This document shows, piece after piece, positions 34,030 through 44,128 of a stretch of 64,000 nt of DNA. The position numbers and the translations under genes were made by a program. The stretch is taken from NCBI RefSeq assembly GCF_028283785.1, contig NZ_JAPWKB010000017.1, forward strand, positions 186,001 to 250,000. The letters are read 5' to 3'. The stretch comes from Paraburkholderia sp. (GTDB lineage: Bacteria; Pseudomonadota; Gammaproteobacteria; Burkholderiales; Burkholderiaceae). Under the pieces are notes generated by a model. That model was not told the origin of the DNA. It saw nothing but the letters and a program-made list of their open reading frames with translations, and searched no databases. Numbering within the stretch: position 1 is the first letter of the stretch; every line of letters starts with the position of its first letter.

Positions 34030-34941
34030 CTATTCGACGTTATCGTCGACGTCAGTCATGCGGACCATATGCGGCTTGACGGCGTCGTCTTCTGCATCGT
34101 GCTCCGTCGGCGGGTGAATCAATGCCTCTAAACGCGCCTTCGTCGCCAGAAACTCGGGCGACGTCACCTGCGAATAATCGCGCGGTCGTGGCACCGGCAC
34201 TTCGATCAACTCCTGCACTTCGCCGGGATTCGCTTTAAGCACCAGAATCCGGTCGGCAAGAAAGATCGCCTCGTCGAGGTCGTGCGTGATGAACAGCACG
34301 GTGACGTCGATGTTTCGCCAGATATCCAGCAGATGGGTTTGCATTTTCGCGCGCGTCTGCGCGTCGAGCGCGCCGAACGGTTCGTCCATCAGCAGAATGC
34401 GCGGCCGGTTGGCGAGCGCGCGCGCAATCGCCACACGCTGCTTCATGCCCCCGGATAACTGATGCGGATACGCGTCCGCGAACTTCGTCAAACCAACCAG
34501 ATCCAGCCATTGCAGCGCCTCGCGTTCCGCATGCATGGTGCTGTGGCCGTTCATCTTGAGCCCGAACATGACGTTCTTCTTGACCGTCAGCCACGGAAAC
34601 AGCGTGTAGCCCTGAAACACCATTCCCCGGTCGGCGCCGGGACCTTCGACGGGCTCGCCGTCGAGCAGAACCGCGCCGCTGGTCTGCTGTTCGAGGCCCG
34701 CAAGAATACGGATCAGCGTGGACTTGCCGCATCCCGACGGTCCAAGCACGCAGACGAACTCGCGGCGGTGCGTCTTGAAGTTGATGTCGTTCAGTGCGAT
34801 GTGGTGACCCGTCGGTGTGTCGAAGCGCTTGCCGAGATCGCGCACTTCGAGAATCACCTCACGCGACTTCAGACGGTCGAAGCGCTCGCGTACGGGTTCG
34901 GACTGGATCAGATATGACGGGACCGGCTGTGGATTTAACAT
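34030..34941 (-). CDS. ABC transporter ATP-binding protein, nitrate/taurine-type (predicted guanidine importer)
   Basis: This is a 303-residue ATPase of the NrtD/SsuB/TauB class. It shows Walker [10 protein letters not shown], signature '[16 protein letters not shown]', Walker [13 protein letters not shown] and the H-loop ITHD. It is the last gene of the guanidine riboswitch operon, about 50 bp after the permease gene. With that permease and the binding protein encoded at 45971 it should form one importer. The substrate is inferred from the two guanidine-I riboswitches and the catabolic genes. Confidence 0.9.
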   Translation of the reverse strand: MLNPQPVPSYLIQSEPVRERFDRLKSREVILEVRDLGKRFDTPTGHHIALNDINFKTHRREFVCVLGPSGCGKSTLIRILAGLEQQTSGAVLLDGEPVEGPGADRGMVFQGYTLFPWLTVKKNVMFGLKMNGHSTMHAEREALQWLDLVGLTKFADAYPHQLSGGMKQRVAIARALANRPRILLMDEPFGALDAQTRAKMQTHLLDIWRNIDVTVLFITHDLDEAIFLADRILVLKANPGEVQELIEVPVPRPRDYSQVTSPEFLATKARLEALIHPPTEHDAEDDAVKPHMVRMTDVDDNVE

Positions 34942-34990
34942 GGTGGAATCCTTTTAACTCTGTGCTTTGGGCTCACTCACGACACTGACG

Positions 34991-35962
34991 TTATGCCTTT
35001 AGCGTGCGGTCCCACGGAAACAGCTTGCGACCGAGCCATGCCAGCACGATATCGGTACCCAGTCCGATGATGCCGATCATCATGATCGCCGCGTAGACGT
35101 TGTCGAAATGCTCGTAGCGCGCCTGTTGCGTGATGTACCAGGTAATGCCCGAACTGGTGCCCACCAGTTCCGCGACGATCAGATACGTCCACGCCCATCC
35201 AAGCAGAATCCGCTGGTCGCGGTACAGGTCCGGCAGCACACCTGGAATCACCACATGCGTCAGCAACTTGAACTTCTTCGTGCCGAGCGTCATCGCTGCT
35301 TCGAACAGACCGTACTCGAGCTTGCGCGTGGTATTCGCCACGATAAGCACCTGTTGAAACAACGTGCCGATCACGATGATCGCGATTTTCGGCCCGTCGT
35401 AAATGCCGAGAATCGCCACCATCAGCGCGCCGAATGCAGGCGCCGGCAAATAGCGGAAGAACTCGAAAAACGGCTCCTGCAACCGGGCGATCGCGCTATA
35501 GGTGCCACACACGATGCCAACCGGCACGCCAATCGCCGACGAGATGACAAAGCCCCAGAAAATCACCTGAATGCTGTGCCACAAGCTTTGATGCAGCCAG
35601 ACGCCATCGCGCGAAGCAGGCGGTGTCGTGAACGCGGTGTAAAACGCGCGCAACACCTCGTGCGGCGCAGGCAGATAGACGGGATTGACAGCCTCGCCGG
35701 TCGGTAGAGCCGTGTGGGCGTCACGCGCATGACTGAGTTCGTCGGCGAATACGTCCTTGTCGATTCGCATGCCCGGCTGGAAATAGTCGACGCTGCCGGG
35801 TTGCTCGATCAACACCTGCGGATGCCAGATAAACGGCACATAGCTCACGAGACACCAGACCAGCACCGGCAACAGGAACGAACCCGCGCCGAGCAGCCAC
35901 CGGCTTCGTCCCGAGAGTTCGCGGCGCACCGCGAACCATTGCGTTCTACTCGTCGCGGTCAT
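34991..35962 (-). CDS. ABC transporter permease, nitrate/taurine-type (predicted guanidine importer)
   Basis: This is a 323-residue inner-membrane permease of the BPD_transp_1 family. A first membrane segment ('LLGAGSFLLPVLVWCLVSYV') is followed by a periplasmic stretch of about 90 residues and then the five-helix core, with the EAA-like loop 'FEAAMTLGTKKFKLLTHVVIPG'. The listed ORF starts 36 codons too early; the ATG at 35962 follows GGGAGA and overlaps the end of the allophanate hydrolase gene by 17 bp. It pairs with the ATPase gene just downstream. The long first periplasmic loop is seen in permeases found next to urea/guanidine carboxylase genes. Confidence 0.9.
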   Translation of the reverse strand: MTATSRTQWFAVRRELSGRSRWLLGAGSFLLPVLVWCLVSYVPFIWHPQVLIEQPGSVDYFQPGMRIDKDVFADELSHARDAHTALPTGEAVNPVYLPAPHEVLRAFYTAFTTPPASRDGVWLHQSLWHSIQVIFWGFVISSAIGVPVGIVCGTYSAIARLQEPFFEFFRYLPAPAFGALMVAILGIYDGPKIAIIVIGTLFQQVLIVANTTRKLEYGLFEAAMTLGTKKFKLLTHVVIPGVLPDLYRDQRILLGWAWTYLIVAELVGTSSGITWYITQQARYEHFDNVYAAIMMIGIIGLGTDIVLAWLGRKLFPWDRTLKA

Positions 35963-37397
35963 TCGATTCTCCCAGGCTAAGGTCGCGTGCGGGCTGCTGT
36001 TTCGGCGATGTTTCATCGAGCCACGCGCGCGCCAGATCGAGCAGCATGATGTCTTCATGGGCTCGCGCAACGAAGCTCACGCCGAACGGCAAACCTTCGT
36101 GCTTGCCGAGCGCACAGACACCCGCCGGCACCGCCAGCGCGGACAGGTCGAGCAGATTGACGAAGTTCGTGTAGTAGCCAAAGCGCGAGTTGACACGAAT
36201 CGGATCGGCTTCGAGTTCATCGACCGTTGCGGTGGTCGCGGATGTCGGCGTGACGATGACGTCGATCCGGTCCCACACTTCGGCGGCTTGCATCCGCAGA
36301 TGCGCGAGGCGATCGAACGCGGCAAACGCATCGGCCGCACTCCAACGCGCCGCACCGCCAAGAATCTCGCGGATCACCGGATGCAATGCGTCAGGTTGCG
36401 CGTCGCTGAACTCGCGGATCGCGGCAAGCCGTTCGGCAACCCACGGCCCTTCGTACAGCAGTCGCGCGGTGGCGAGAAACGGCTCGAAGTCTATTTCGAC
36501 CAACGCTGCGCCGCCGTCGCGCAGGCGTGATAACGCGGCGCCGAACGCATGCGCGTACGACGTGTCGCCGAAGAACTCCAATTGGCTTGCGCGAGGTACG
36601 CCGAATCTCATTCCACGCAACGACGGTCCGGAATCGCGGGCAATCGTCGCTGGCGGCTGGAATTCACGTGCATACGGATCGTGATCCGACACACCACGCG
36701 CCGCGTCGAACACCGTCTGCGCATCGCTGGTCGAGCGTGCGAAGATGGAAACGCAGTCGAGCGATGCGCATGCGGGAACCACGCCTAGCGTGCTCAAAAC
36801 GCCCTTGGTGGGCTTCAATCCGATCAGACCATGGAACGCAGCAGGCACGCGCCCCGAGCCCGCTGTATCCGTTCCTAGCGAAAACGCGGCCAGGCCCATC
36901 GCAACCGAGACGGCCGAACCGGAACTCGACCCACCCGACGCGTAGCGCGGATCGAGCGCATTACGGCACGCGCCGTGCGGCGATCGTTGGCCCGACAGCC
37001 CGGTCGCAAACTGGTCCAGGTTCGCTTTGCCGATCGGGATCGCGCCGGCCGAGATCAATCGCGCCACCACCGGTGCGCTCTCCGTGGGCGTGTAGGCATA
37101 AGCCGGGCAACCTGCCGTGGTCGGAATCCCCGCGAGATCGATATTGTCCTTGATCGCGAACGGCACGCCGTACAAAGGCAACGAGTCGATATCACGGCTT
37201 TCGAGTGCGTCGGCGTAGCGCATCATCTCGCTACGGCTCAGCGGCCGGATCCACACGCGATGCGGATCGTCGCCCGAAGTACGCGCGGCGATCGCATCGA
37301 CCAGTTGCGCCGGCGTGAGGCTTCCGTCGCGGTATCGCGCGCGAAGCATCGGGATGGACATGGACCCGAACAGGGTGTCGTGTGTTTTCATTTGCAT
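35946..37397 (-). CDS. atzF: Allophanate hydrolase, short form (amidase signature family)
   Basis: This is a 483-residue amidase-signature enzyme with the catalytic Lys in PFAIKDNIDLAG, the cis-Ser in GGSSSGSAV and the nucleophile Ser in TDTAGSGRVPA. The surrounding blocks ('TTAGCPAYAYTPTESAPV', 'GVVPACASLDCVSIFA') are typical of AtzF/DUR1,2 allophanate hydrolases. The reaction cleaves allophanate to ammonia and carbon dioxide, the last step after the carboxylase and deiminase. The start at 37397 follows AGGAGG; the first 110 or so residues of the listed ORF are a shadow of the carboxylase. AtzF proteins are often about 600 residues with a second C-terminal domain, which this one lacks. The stop overlaps the permease start. 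Confidence 0.9.
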   Translation of the reverse strand: MQMKTHDTLFGSMSIPMLRARYRDGSLTPAQLVDAIAARTSGDDPHRVWIRPLSRSEMMRYADALESRDIDSLPLYGVPFAIKDNIDLAGIPTTAGCPAYAYTPTESAPVVARLISAGAIPIGKANLDQFATGLSGQRSPHGACRNALDPRYASGGSSSGSAVSVAMGLAAFSLGTDTAGSGRVPAAFHGLIGLKPTKGVLSTLGVVPACASLDCVSIFARSTSDAQTVFDAARGVSDHDPYAREFQPPATIARDSGPSLRGMRFGVPRASQLEFFGDTSYAHAFGAALSRLRDGGAALVEIDFEPFLATARLLYEGPWVAERLAAIREFSDAQPDALHPVIREILGGAARWSAADAFAAFDRLAHLRMQAAEVWDRIDVIVTPTSATTATVDELEADPIRVNSRFGYYTNFVNLLDLSALAVPAGVCALGKHEGLPFGVSFVARAHEDIMLLDLARAWLDETSPKQQPARDLSLGESNDRDE

Positions 37398-40300
37398 GAC
37401 GCCTCCTCTGCGACACGAGCTGCAACGCCGGTGCGCATCACCATCAATCGTTGCCCCGCGACAATTGCCGCGCCCTCTCCGCACTCGATCGTTTCGATCA
37501 TGCCGTCGCCCGTCACGGTCACCGAGACCTCCATCTTCATCGATTCGAGGATCGCCACCACCTGCCCGTCCGTCACCTTGTCGCCCTTGGCGACAAGCAT
37601 CTTCCAGACACTGCCGGATACATCGGCGACGATGCCTTGCTGATCGGCATCGAGCGTCTCGACCTCCGCGCTGCCGGACGATGCCGCGCTGTCCGTTTCG
37701 CCGACATAAGCTGCATGCCCGGCCGCTTCCCAACGCTCGCGCTCCGCGTCGAATGCAGCCTGCTGCGTCTGTTTGAACGCGGTGATCGACGCGGCTTCGT
37801 CCTTCAGGAAACGGTTGTATGCGCCGAGGTCGAACACCGACTCCTCGATCTTCAAGCTCGCGCGACCGGCGATGAAATCCGTCCGCAGTTCGGCCAGTTC
37901 GGCCTCGCTGACTTCGTAAAAACGGATCTCATCGAAGAAGCGCAGCAGCCAGGGCTTGCCTGCCTCGAACTCACGCGTCGTGCGATAGCGGTTCCACATC
38001 TGTACCGTGCGACCGACGAACTGGTATCCGCCAGGTCCTTCCATGCCGTACACACACAGATACGCGCCGCCAATCCCGACTGCATTTTCCGGCGTCCACG
38101 TGCGCGCCGGGTTGTACTTGGTGGTGACGAGCCGGTGACGCGGATCGAGCGGCGTGGCAACCGGCGCGCCGAGATACACATCGCCGAGCCCCATCACGAG
38201 GTAGCGTGCGTCGAACACGATGCGCTTCACGTCGTCGATGCTGTTCAGGCCGTTGATGCGCCGGATGAACTCGATATTGCTCGGACACCAGGGCGCGTCG
38301 GGACGCACCGATTGCATATACCGCTCGATCGCGATCCGCGTCGACGGATCGTCCCAGGACAATGGCAGATGCACGATCCGGTTGCGTACCTGCATTGCGT
38401 CCACTGCCGGAAATTCGCGCTCCGCCTGCTGAAGATGCGCAAGCAGCGTGTCGTGCGACAGCACATGGCGATCGAAATGCACCTGCAGCGAGCGGATGCC
38501 CGGCGTCAGGTCGATGATGCCCGGCAGCCGGTGATCGTCCAGCCAGTTCATCAGTGCATGAACGCGGAACCGCAGATTCAGGTCGAGCATCAGTGGGCCG
38601 TACTCGATCAGTACGTTCTGATCGCCGGACCGGCGATAGACCACCCCCGTGCCCTCACCCGCAGCAGGATCGCTATAGAGAATGCAGCCGTGACCCGGCA
38701 CGCCAGGCTGCGTCGCCGGTTCAGGCGCGGTGATGGCGTCGTCGACAGCGACCCGTGCGAAGCGCACCGTATCGCCCGGACGCAGTTGACCGAGCTTCCA
38801 TAGCTCGTCGGTTACGACCGTCACCGGACACACGAAGCCGCCCAGACTCGGACCATCGGGTCCAAGAATCACCGGCATGTCGCCGGTGAAATCGACCGCG
38901 CCGACTGCGTAAGCATTGTCGTGGATGTTCGACGGATGCAGTCCCGCCTCACCGCCGTCCGTACGGGCCCATTGCGGCTTCGGCCCGATCAGGCGCACGC
39001 CGGTCCGGCTCGAGTTGTAATGCACCGTCCAATGGGTGCCGTAGAGCATCGCAATGTCGTCGGGCGTAAAGAAGTCAGGCGCACCATGCGGACCGTCGAG
39101 CACGCCGAGCGTCCACTCATGCGTCAAAACCGGTATCCGTGCTTCGTCCAGTCGTGCACCGGTTTCGCCGCAACCCGCACCTTCGGCGAGATGCAAGACA
39201 TCGCCTTTTCGCAAAGCGCGGCCCGCGTGGCCGCCAAACTGACCGAGCGTGAAGGTCGCCTTGCTGCCGAGATAGTCCGGCACCTGCAAGCCACCCTTGA
39301 CCGCCAGACACGAACGCACCCCGGCGGCCGTCACACCACCCAGCTTGAGTACCGAACCTGCCGGTGCGCGCGTGACCTGCCAGGACGCGACAGGCTCGCC
39401 GTCGAGCGTAGCCGCATGCGTTGCGCCACCCAGCACGAATAGCGTCTGCGTGTTGAATCGCAGCGTCGAGCCGACCATCACGCACTCGAGACCCGCCGCA
39501 TCGGGCGGATTGCCGAGCAGTTCATTGGCAAGACGGAACGAGAGATCGTCCATCGGGCCCGATGGCGGCACACCGATGTCCCAGAAGCCCGTGCGCCCTG
39601 GCGCCTGCTGCACGGTCGTCTGCACGCCACCGTCGAGCACGTCGATGGTGTGCGGCGCGAACATCAAACGCGATAGAAACGCGGTGGTCTGTTCGCCACG
39701 CGCGAACGTCGTGGACCCGGCAATGGCACGCAGATAGTCGAGGTTCGTTTCGATTCCGTACAGTTGCGTCTGATCGAGCGCCTCACGTAATGCGTCTAAC
39801 GCGCGCTCGCGTGTCTCACCGCGCACGATGAGTTTGGCAATCAGCGGATCGTAAAACGCGCTGACTTCCGTGCCCGCATCGACCCACGTATCGACCCGCA
39901 CACCGGACGGAAACGCGACATGCGTGAGCACACCTGCGCTCGGCTGAAACTGCTTGTGCGGATCCTCGGCATACAGCCGCACCTGAATGCTTGCGCCTTG
40001 CGCAACCGGCACGAGCGTATCGAGTGGCGCGAGTTTGCCTTCGGCCTGACGGATCATCCATTCGACGAGATCGAGCCCCGTGACCTCCTCCGTCACGCAA
40101 TGCTCGACCTGAAGCCGCGTGTTCACTTCGAGGAAGTAAAAGCGACGCGTATCGGCGTCGAAAACGAATTCGACCGTTCCCGCCGACTCATACTGAACAG
40201 CTTGCGCAAGGCGCACTGCGCTGGCGTGCAACGCGCGACGCTCGTCGCCCGTCAATCCAGGTGCAGGGGTTTCCTCGATGACCTTCTGGTTGCGTCGCTG

Positions 40301-40993
40301 CACCGAGCAATCGCGCTCACCCAGCGCAATGGCAGTGCCGCGTCCATCACCGAAAATCTGCACTTCGATGTGACGCGCGTTTTCGACGAACTTCTCGACG
40401 TAGACGCCCGCGTTGGCAAAGTTGGCCTGGCCAAGCCGCGCCACCGACTCGAATACGCTCGCCAGGTGCGCCGCGTCACGGCACAGCGACATGCCGATAC
40501 CACCGCCACCTGCCGTGCTCTTCAGCATGACGGGATAGCCGATCGATTCCGCCGCCGACAACGCTGCGGCCACGTCGTCGAGCAGGCCCGTTCCCGGCAA
40601 CAACGCGACATCGTTGGCTTTCGCGATCTCGCGTGCCGTGTGCTTCAGGCCGAATTCACGCATCTGCGCGGGCGTGGGTCCAATAAAGCGGATTCCCGCG
40701 TCGGCGCAGGCTTGCGCAAAGGCCGCGTTCTCGGACAGAAAGCCGTAGCCTGGATGAATCGCGTCGGCACCGCAGGCACGCGCGGCGTCGAGGATCGCGT
40801 CGCTGTTCAGATAGCTTTGCGCCGCGACCGCCGGGCCGATACAGAACGCTTCGTCGGCGAGCATCACGTGCATCGCATGACGGTCGGCTTCCGAATACAC
40901 CGCGACCGAAGCGATGCCGAGCCGTTCGAGCGTGCGGATCACCCGGCACGCGATCTCTCCGCGATTGGCGATCAGGATTTTCTTGAACGTCAT
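37388..40993 (-). CDS. Biotin-dependent guanidine carboxylase (urea carboxylase family)
   Basis: This protein of about 1201 residues has a biotin carboxylase part ([39 protein letters not shown]), then KipI/KipA-like carboxyltransferase domains ([26 protein letters not shown]), and a C-terminal biotinyl domain with the biotin-Lys motif ESMKMEV. Family members carboxylate urea or guanidine. The guanidine riboswitch and the two DUF1989 genes point to guanidine, giving carboxyguanidine, which the deiminase turns into allophanate. The ATG at 40993 overlaps the stop of the upstream gene (ATGA), which I prefer to the start at 41005 in the track. The 3' end overlaps the hydrolase gene start. Urea as a second substrate cannot be excluded. 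Confidence 0.9.
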   Translation of the reverse strand: MTFKKILIANRGEIACRVIRTLERLGIASVAVYSEADRHAMHVMLADEAFCIGPAVAAQSYLNSDAILDAARACGADAIHPGYGFLSENAAFAQACADAGIRFIGPTPAQMREFGLKHTAREIAKANDVALLPGTGLLDDVAAALSAAESIGYPVMLKSTAGGGGIGMSLCRDAAHLASVFESVARLGQANFANAGVYVEKFVENARHIEVQIFGDGRGTAIALGERDCSVQRRNQKVIEETPAPGLTGDERRALHASAVRLAQAVQYESAGTVEFVFDADTRRFYFLEVNTRLQVEHCVTEEVTGLDLVEWMIRQAEGKLAPLDTLVPVAQGASIQVRLYAEDPHKQFQPSAGVLTHVAFPSGVRVDTWVDAGTEVSAFYDPLIAKLIVRGETRERALDALREALDQTQLYGIETNLDYLRAIAGSTTFARGEQTTAFLSRLMFAPHTIDVLDGGVQTTVQQAPGRTGFWDIGVPPSGPMDDLSFRLANELLGNPPDAAGLECVMVGSTLRFNTQTLFVLGGATHAATLDGEPVASWQVTRAPAGSVLKLGGVTAAGVRSCLAVKGGLQVPDYLGSKATFTLGQFGGHAGRALRKGDVLHLAEGAGCGETGARLDEARIPVLTHEWTLGVLDGPHGAPDFFTPDDIAMLYGTHWTVHYNSSRTGVRLIGPKPQWARTDGGEAGLHPSNIHDNAYAVGAVDFTGDMPVILGPDGPSLGGFVCPVTVVTDELWKLGQLRPGDTVRFARVAVDDAITAPEPATQPGVPGHGCILYSDPAAGEGTGVVYRRSGDQNVLIEYGPLMLDLNLRFRVHALMNWLDDHRLPGIIDLTPGIRSLQVHFDRHVLSHDTLLAHLQQAEREFPAVDAMQVRNRIVHLPLSWDDPSTRIAIERYMQSVRPDAPWCPSNIEFIRRINGLNSIDDVKRIVFDARYLVMGLGDVYLGAPVATPLDPRHRLVTTKYNPARTWTPENAVGIGGAYLCVYGMEGPGGYQFVGRTVQMWNRYRTTREFEAGKPWLLRFFDEIRFYEVSEAELAELRTDFIAGRASLKIEESVFDLGAYNRFLKDEAASITAFKQTQQAAFDAERERWEAAGHAAYVGETDSAASSGSAEVETLDADQQGIVADVSGSVWKMLVAKGDKVTDGQVVAILESMKMEVSVTVTGDGMIETIECGEGAAIVAGQRLMVMRTGVAARVAEEASCK

Positions 40994-41646
40994 TGCGGAT
41001 CCCATACTGTCAATCTCACAGGCGTCGGGTTATAGCCGTTGCACGGATTGTTCAGTTGCGGGCAGTTCGAAATCAGCACGGTGACGTCCATATCGGCACG
41101 CATTTCGACGTATTTGCCCGGCGCGGAAATGCCGTCCTCGAACGTCAGCTTGCCGAGCGGCGTCACCGGCACGTTCATGAAAAAGTTGATATTGCTGACG
41201 ATGTCCCGCTTGCCGAGCTGCGTGCCGACGCCACAGGTGCAATGCGTGATCGCATGCAGGAAGCTGTCGCGACAGCTGTGCATATGGCGTTTGTCGAGCG
41301 CATAGCGGACCGTGTTGCTCTCCGCCGCGCATGCGCCGCCGAGCGTGTCGTGGCGACCGCACGTATCGGCCACGATGGTTAGCATCGGCTGACCGAAGTT
41401 CGACATCAGCACACTACCGGCCGACAGATACAGTTTCCGTTGCGCACGGATGGTGTCCTGCGCGCTGTAGCGTTCAAGCGGATCGGCCGTGTTATAGAAC
41501 AGCGTGTCGACGGCCTGATTTCCTTCGAGATCGAGAATACGAAACAGCTGGCCACGTTTGACTTCATGCAGCCACGGTTCGCCCGACGGCAGCGTGAGGT
41601 CGTACACCGCGTGACGGATGTCGAGATTGCTTTCGATAATGGACAT
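40990..41646 (-). CDS. DUF1989 urea carboxylase-associated protein, carboxyguanidine deiminase subunit (CgdA/CgdB)
   Basis: This is a 218-residue DUF1989 protein ('[20 protein letters not shown]', [15 protein letters not shown], '[18 protein letters not shown]'). Conserved Cys and His residues (CGRHD, CRDS, CTCGVG) are likely metal ligands. Two paralogous DUF1989 proteins were shown in other bacteria to form carboxyguanidine deiminase, which acts between guanidine carboxylase and allophanate hydrolase. Here it is the second of two such genes, 12 bp after the first, and its stop overlaps the carboxylase start. Which of the two corresponds to CgdA or CgdB is not decided from the sequence. Confidence 0.88.
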   Translation of the reverse strand: MSIIESNLDIRHAVYDLTLPSGEPWLHEVKRGQLFRILDLEGNQAVDTLFYNTADPLERYSAQDTIRAQRKLYLSAGSVLMSNFGQPMLTIVADTCGRHDTLGGACAAESNTVRYALDKRHMHSCRDSFLHAITHCTCGVGTQLGKRDIVSNINFFMNVPVTPLGKLTFEDGISAPGKYVEMRADMDVTVLISNCPQLNNPCNGYNPTPVRLTVWDPQ

Positions 41647-41657
41647 CGCGGTTCCCC

Positions 41658-42413
41658 TTAAACGAACAGACGGTCGGTGTTGGTGAAGCCCCGCTCATTC
41701 TCGGGACATGCCGACCGGCAGACATCGTCGGCGGGAACGCTTGAATCGCTTGCGTACGCGCGATACGCAATCAGCTTGACGGGTCTCGGCTCGTATCGCG
41801 ATGACGGGTCCATCGGATGAGGCGCCGTGGAAAACACCACAAGGGTGTCCATTTCGAAACGCAGATCGAATGCGGCGCCGGCCGGCGAGTGGTTCGCCAC
41901 GAACGCGAGCCCACCTTCTTCGTCGATCGACAGCTTGCTAAAGAAGTTGATGTTGGCAACCAGATCGCGCGAACCGAGTCCGTGTTTCGCCAGTTCGAGC
42001 AACAGGCTGTCGCGACCGTTACGGATCATTGCGTTGCGATGTTGTTGATAAGCAGCTACGCCGTATCGATCCGCGAACAACGCCGCATCGCCCACGCCGC
42101 CGAGCGGATCGTGCCAGCCGACGGTGTCGGCGGTGATGGACGCCATCACACAGCCCATATCCGAATACAGCACATGGCCACGCGTCAGATGCGCGGTGTG
42201 CTGCGCCTTGAGCGTATCGGCCATGTTGTAGCGTTCGAGCGGTGCGTCGTGACGGTAGAACACAGCGGACAGATTCGCAGCGCCGTCGGTATCGACGACT
42301 CGCAAGGCCATGCCCCGGCGCAACATGCCGGACCAGTGCGTACCGGCAGGAATCACCGTTTCCCACGACACGTGAGAGATCGGTGCGAGATCGACAGGGG
42401 ATTGCGTCGACAT
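41658..42413 (-). CDS. DUF1989 urea carboxylase-associated protein, carboxyguanidine deiminase subunit (CgdA/CgdB)
   Basis: This is a 251-residue DUF1989 protein paralogous to the next gene ('[19 protein letters not shown]', [29 protein letters not shown]). In the CGRHD-like position it has VGWHD, so one Cys ligand seen in the paralogue is missing; the two subunits may differ in metal binding. I chose the ATG at 42413 (after TGGAG) because the longer listed ORF runs into the riboswitch. It is the first gene of the guanidine operon, about 60 nt after the riboswitch. Confidence 0.86.
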   Translation of the reverse strand: MSTQSPVDLAPISHVSWETVIPAGTHWSGMLRRGMALRVVDTDGAANLSAVFYRHDAPLERYNMADTLKAQHTAHLTRGHVLYSDMGCVMASITADTVGWHDPLGGVGDAALFADRYGVAAYQQHRNAMIRNGRDSLLLELAKHGLGSRDLVANINFFSKLSIDEEGGLAFVANHSPAGAAFDLRFEMDTLVVFSTAPHPMDPSSRYEPRPVKLIAYRAYASDSSVPADDVCRSACPENERGFTNTDRLFV

Positions 42414-42470
42414 GGAGGCTCCAGGTAGCGGTTGGGAATAAGCGTGAGAGGGCGATTGAACGACATCGCG

Positions 42471-42601
42471 ACCTCCCGGGCTTTTATCCCTCCGTGGAGC
42501 CTCACCGACGCCTTGAAAGAAGGTAGGCGGCAAGACCGGATTGCTCTCGGACCAGACATCGCGCGCTGTTAAAACGCCCGACCGGAACCCTAGCGATCCT
42601 G
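42471..42601 (-). promoter_or_regulatory. Guanidine-I (ykkC) riboswitch, operon leader
   Basis: Read on the minus strand, the leader holds the conserved ykkC parts in order: GCTAGGGTTCCGG, then GTCTGGTCCGAGAGC, and after a variable hairpin ACGGAGGGATAAAAGCCCGGGAG. These match the guanidine-I aptamer core. It should turn on the deiminase-carboxylase-hydrolase-transporter operon when guanidine is bound. I did not identify the expression platform with certainty; the first start codon lies about 60 nt downstream. Confidence 0.92.
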
Positions 42602-43064
42602 AAGATGATGCAAATTACTTCGCACCTCTCGGAGACTCTTAAAGCGAGTTACGTGCCAGTCATGCACAGACAGGCCGCGCACGCGTCACTACACGGCTTC
42701 ACCTGATTAACGGACCGCTAACACCATGCAGACGCTTCGAAAAAAGCACCACGGCCGCGCTTCGGCAAGCACCGCGTTGATGCTTCGAGCACCATGAACG
42801 GGCGTAAGCGGCACTTGCGACGATGCTGGACCTGGCGCTTGCTCATGGCATGTTGCGTGCATATCGTCTGGCGATCACTCAACCCTTGCCGACTATGAAC
42901 ATGCCAACGATCGTCGCAATTCGTCGCGCGCTATACGCGGTATTTTCCGCACGATTTATCGAACTGCAAAAGCAGAAACACCGCTCCTGATGAAGCGGTG
43001 CTGTTGTCGCTAACCGGGTGCAATGACGCCAGGCTAAATCCTCGATGCGTCACTTGCCAGAGTC
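42602..43064. other. Intergenic region upstream of the guanidine operon leader
   Basis: These 463 bp carry no supported gene. They should contain the promoter of the guanidine operon, and at the right end the terminator of the 2-oxoglutarate oxygenase gene. I see no further repeats or motifs that I can name. Confidence 0.6.
42979..43000 (-). terminator. Hairpin terminator after the 2OG oxygenase gene
   Basis: On the minus strand CACCGCT-TCATCAGG-AGCGGTG forms a 7-bp stem, followed by TTTCTGCTTTT. It lies about 65 bp after the oxygenase stop and fits an intrinsic terminator with a broken U-tract. Confidence 0.6.
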
Positions 43065-44120
43065 CTATAGATCCGACGCCACTCCTGCATACCGCGCCTG
43101 CTGGCCGAAACTCGCCAATGCCCGCGAACCATCCGGCAGCACCAGTTCACCCCGCTCCATTTTCTCTTTCAGATAGGTAAAACTCTGCGCCGTCTGGGCA
43201 AACAGATGATCGCCAGCGCATACCGGCGGATACTTCTCTAGCGACTCCGGTGTCGCGAACGCCGGCAACGGAGCAACGACCGTGTGGTAATCACAGGCGA
43301 AGAAGAGCGGAAACGAATACCTTTCCTCTTTGACCTTACGTACCCGATGCGACGTCGCCACATACGCGCCGCCGGTCCACACTTCCAGCATGTCACCTAT
43401 ATTGACGACGAATGCGCCTTCGACGGGCGGCGCATCGATCCACTCGCCTGCACCATTCATCACCTCAAGGCCGGGCGCGGTCGGCATCAGGATCGTGAAG
43501 CACTCGTAGTCGGTGTGCGCACCAATGCCGGGACGATCTTCCGCCGACAGGTCGACCGGATAGTGGATCAGCCGCAACTGGCTGGGCGGCTTTTTCAGGT
43601 AAGCCTCGAAATGATCCTCGTCCAGGCCGAGCGCGAGCGAAAAACCGCGAAACAGGGTTTGTCCGAGTTCAAACGCCGCGTCGTAATAACCACCCACCGC
43701 ATCGCGGAAGCCCGCCTGATCCGGCCAGTTGTTCGGACCGAGCATCGGTGTGCCCGCAACCACATCGGGGTCGTCGGAAGGTAACTCGCGGCCGGTATCG
43801 AACGCCTCCTTCCGATCGCGCTTGCCGCTCGCAAACACCTCCTCACCCTCAGGCACATAGCCACGATGCGAGATCGAGTGTCCGATGTAATAGCGCATCT
43901 TCCAGCCGGATTCCGCCGCGAAGAAGCGTTTAGCCTGATTCACCAGCGCGCCGCGCTGTTCGCTCGACACCCGATGGCCAGTGACATAGAAGAATCCGGC
44001 GTCCCGCGCGGCACGACCGAGTTCCTGTGCAGTTGAAAGCCGTTGCGCGAGGTCGTCGCTGTAAAGTCCCGCGACATCGACGATTGGCAAATGCTGAAAA
44101 CGGGTATGGGTATGGGTCAT
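43065..44120 (-). CDS. 2-oxoglutarate/Fe(II)-dependent oxygenase, isopenicillin N synthase-like family
   Basis: This is a 351-residue DIOX_N/2OG-FeII_Oxy protein. The N-terminal block is LPIVDVAGLYSDD with 'ARDAGFFYVTGHRV'. The iron triad is visible as HTDYE (His-x-Asp) and the distal His in SHRVRK. The 2-oxoglutarate Arg and Ser are probably in ERYSFPLFF. The substrate is unknown. Related enzymes (ethylene-forming enzyme, homoarginine 6-hydroxylase) release guanidine from arginine or homoarginine, so a role in freeing guanidine from a guanidino compound is possible given the flanking guanidine genes. This is inference. The gene lies 8 bp after the TIM-barrel gene, in one transcript. Confidence 0.88.
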   Translation of the reverse strand: MTHTHTRFQHLPIVDVAGLYSDDLAQRLSTAQELGRAARDAGFFYVTGHRVSSEQRGALVNQAKRFFAAESGWKMRYYIGHSISHRGYVPEGEEVFASGKRDRKEAFDTGRELPSDDPDVVAGTPMLGPNNWPDQAGFRDAVGGYYDAAFELGQTLFRGFSLALGLDEDHFEAYLKKPPSQLRLIHYPVDLSAEDRPGIGAHTDYECFTILMPTAPGLEVMNGAGEWIDAPPVEGAFVVNIGDMLEVWTGGAYVATSHRVRKVKEERYSFPLFFACDYHTVVAPLPAFATPESLEKYPPVCAGDHLFAQTAQSFTYLKEKMERGELVLPDGSRALASFGQQARYAGVASDL

Positions 44121-44128
44121 GACAGCGA

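Noticed and set aside
37388-42413. Plain urea carboxylase pathway
   Set aside because: The two DUF1989 genes and the guanidine-I riboswitches favour guanidine. Urea as a side substrate is not excluded.
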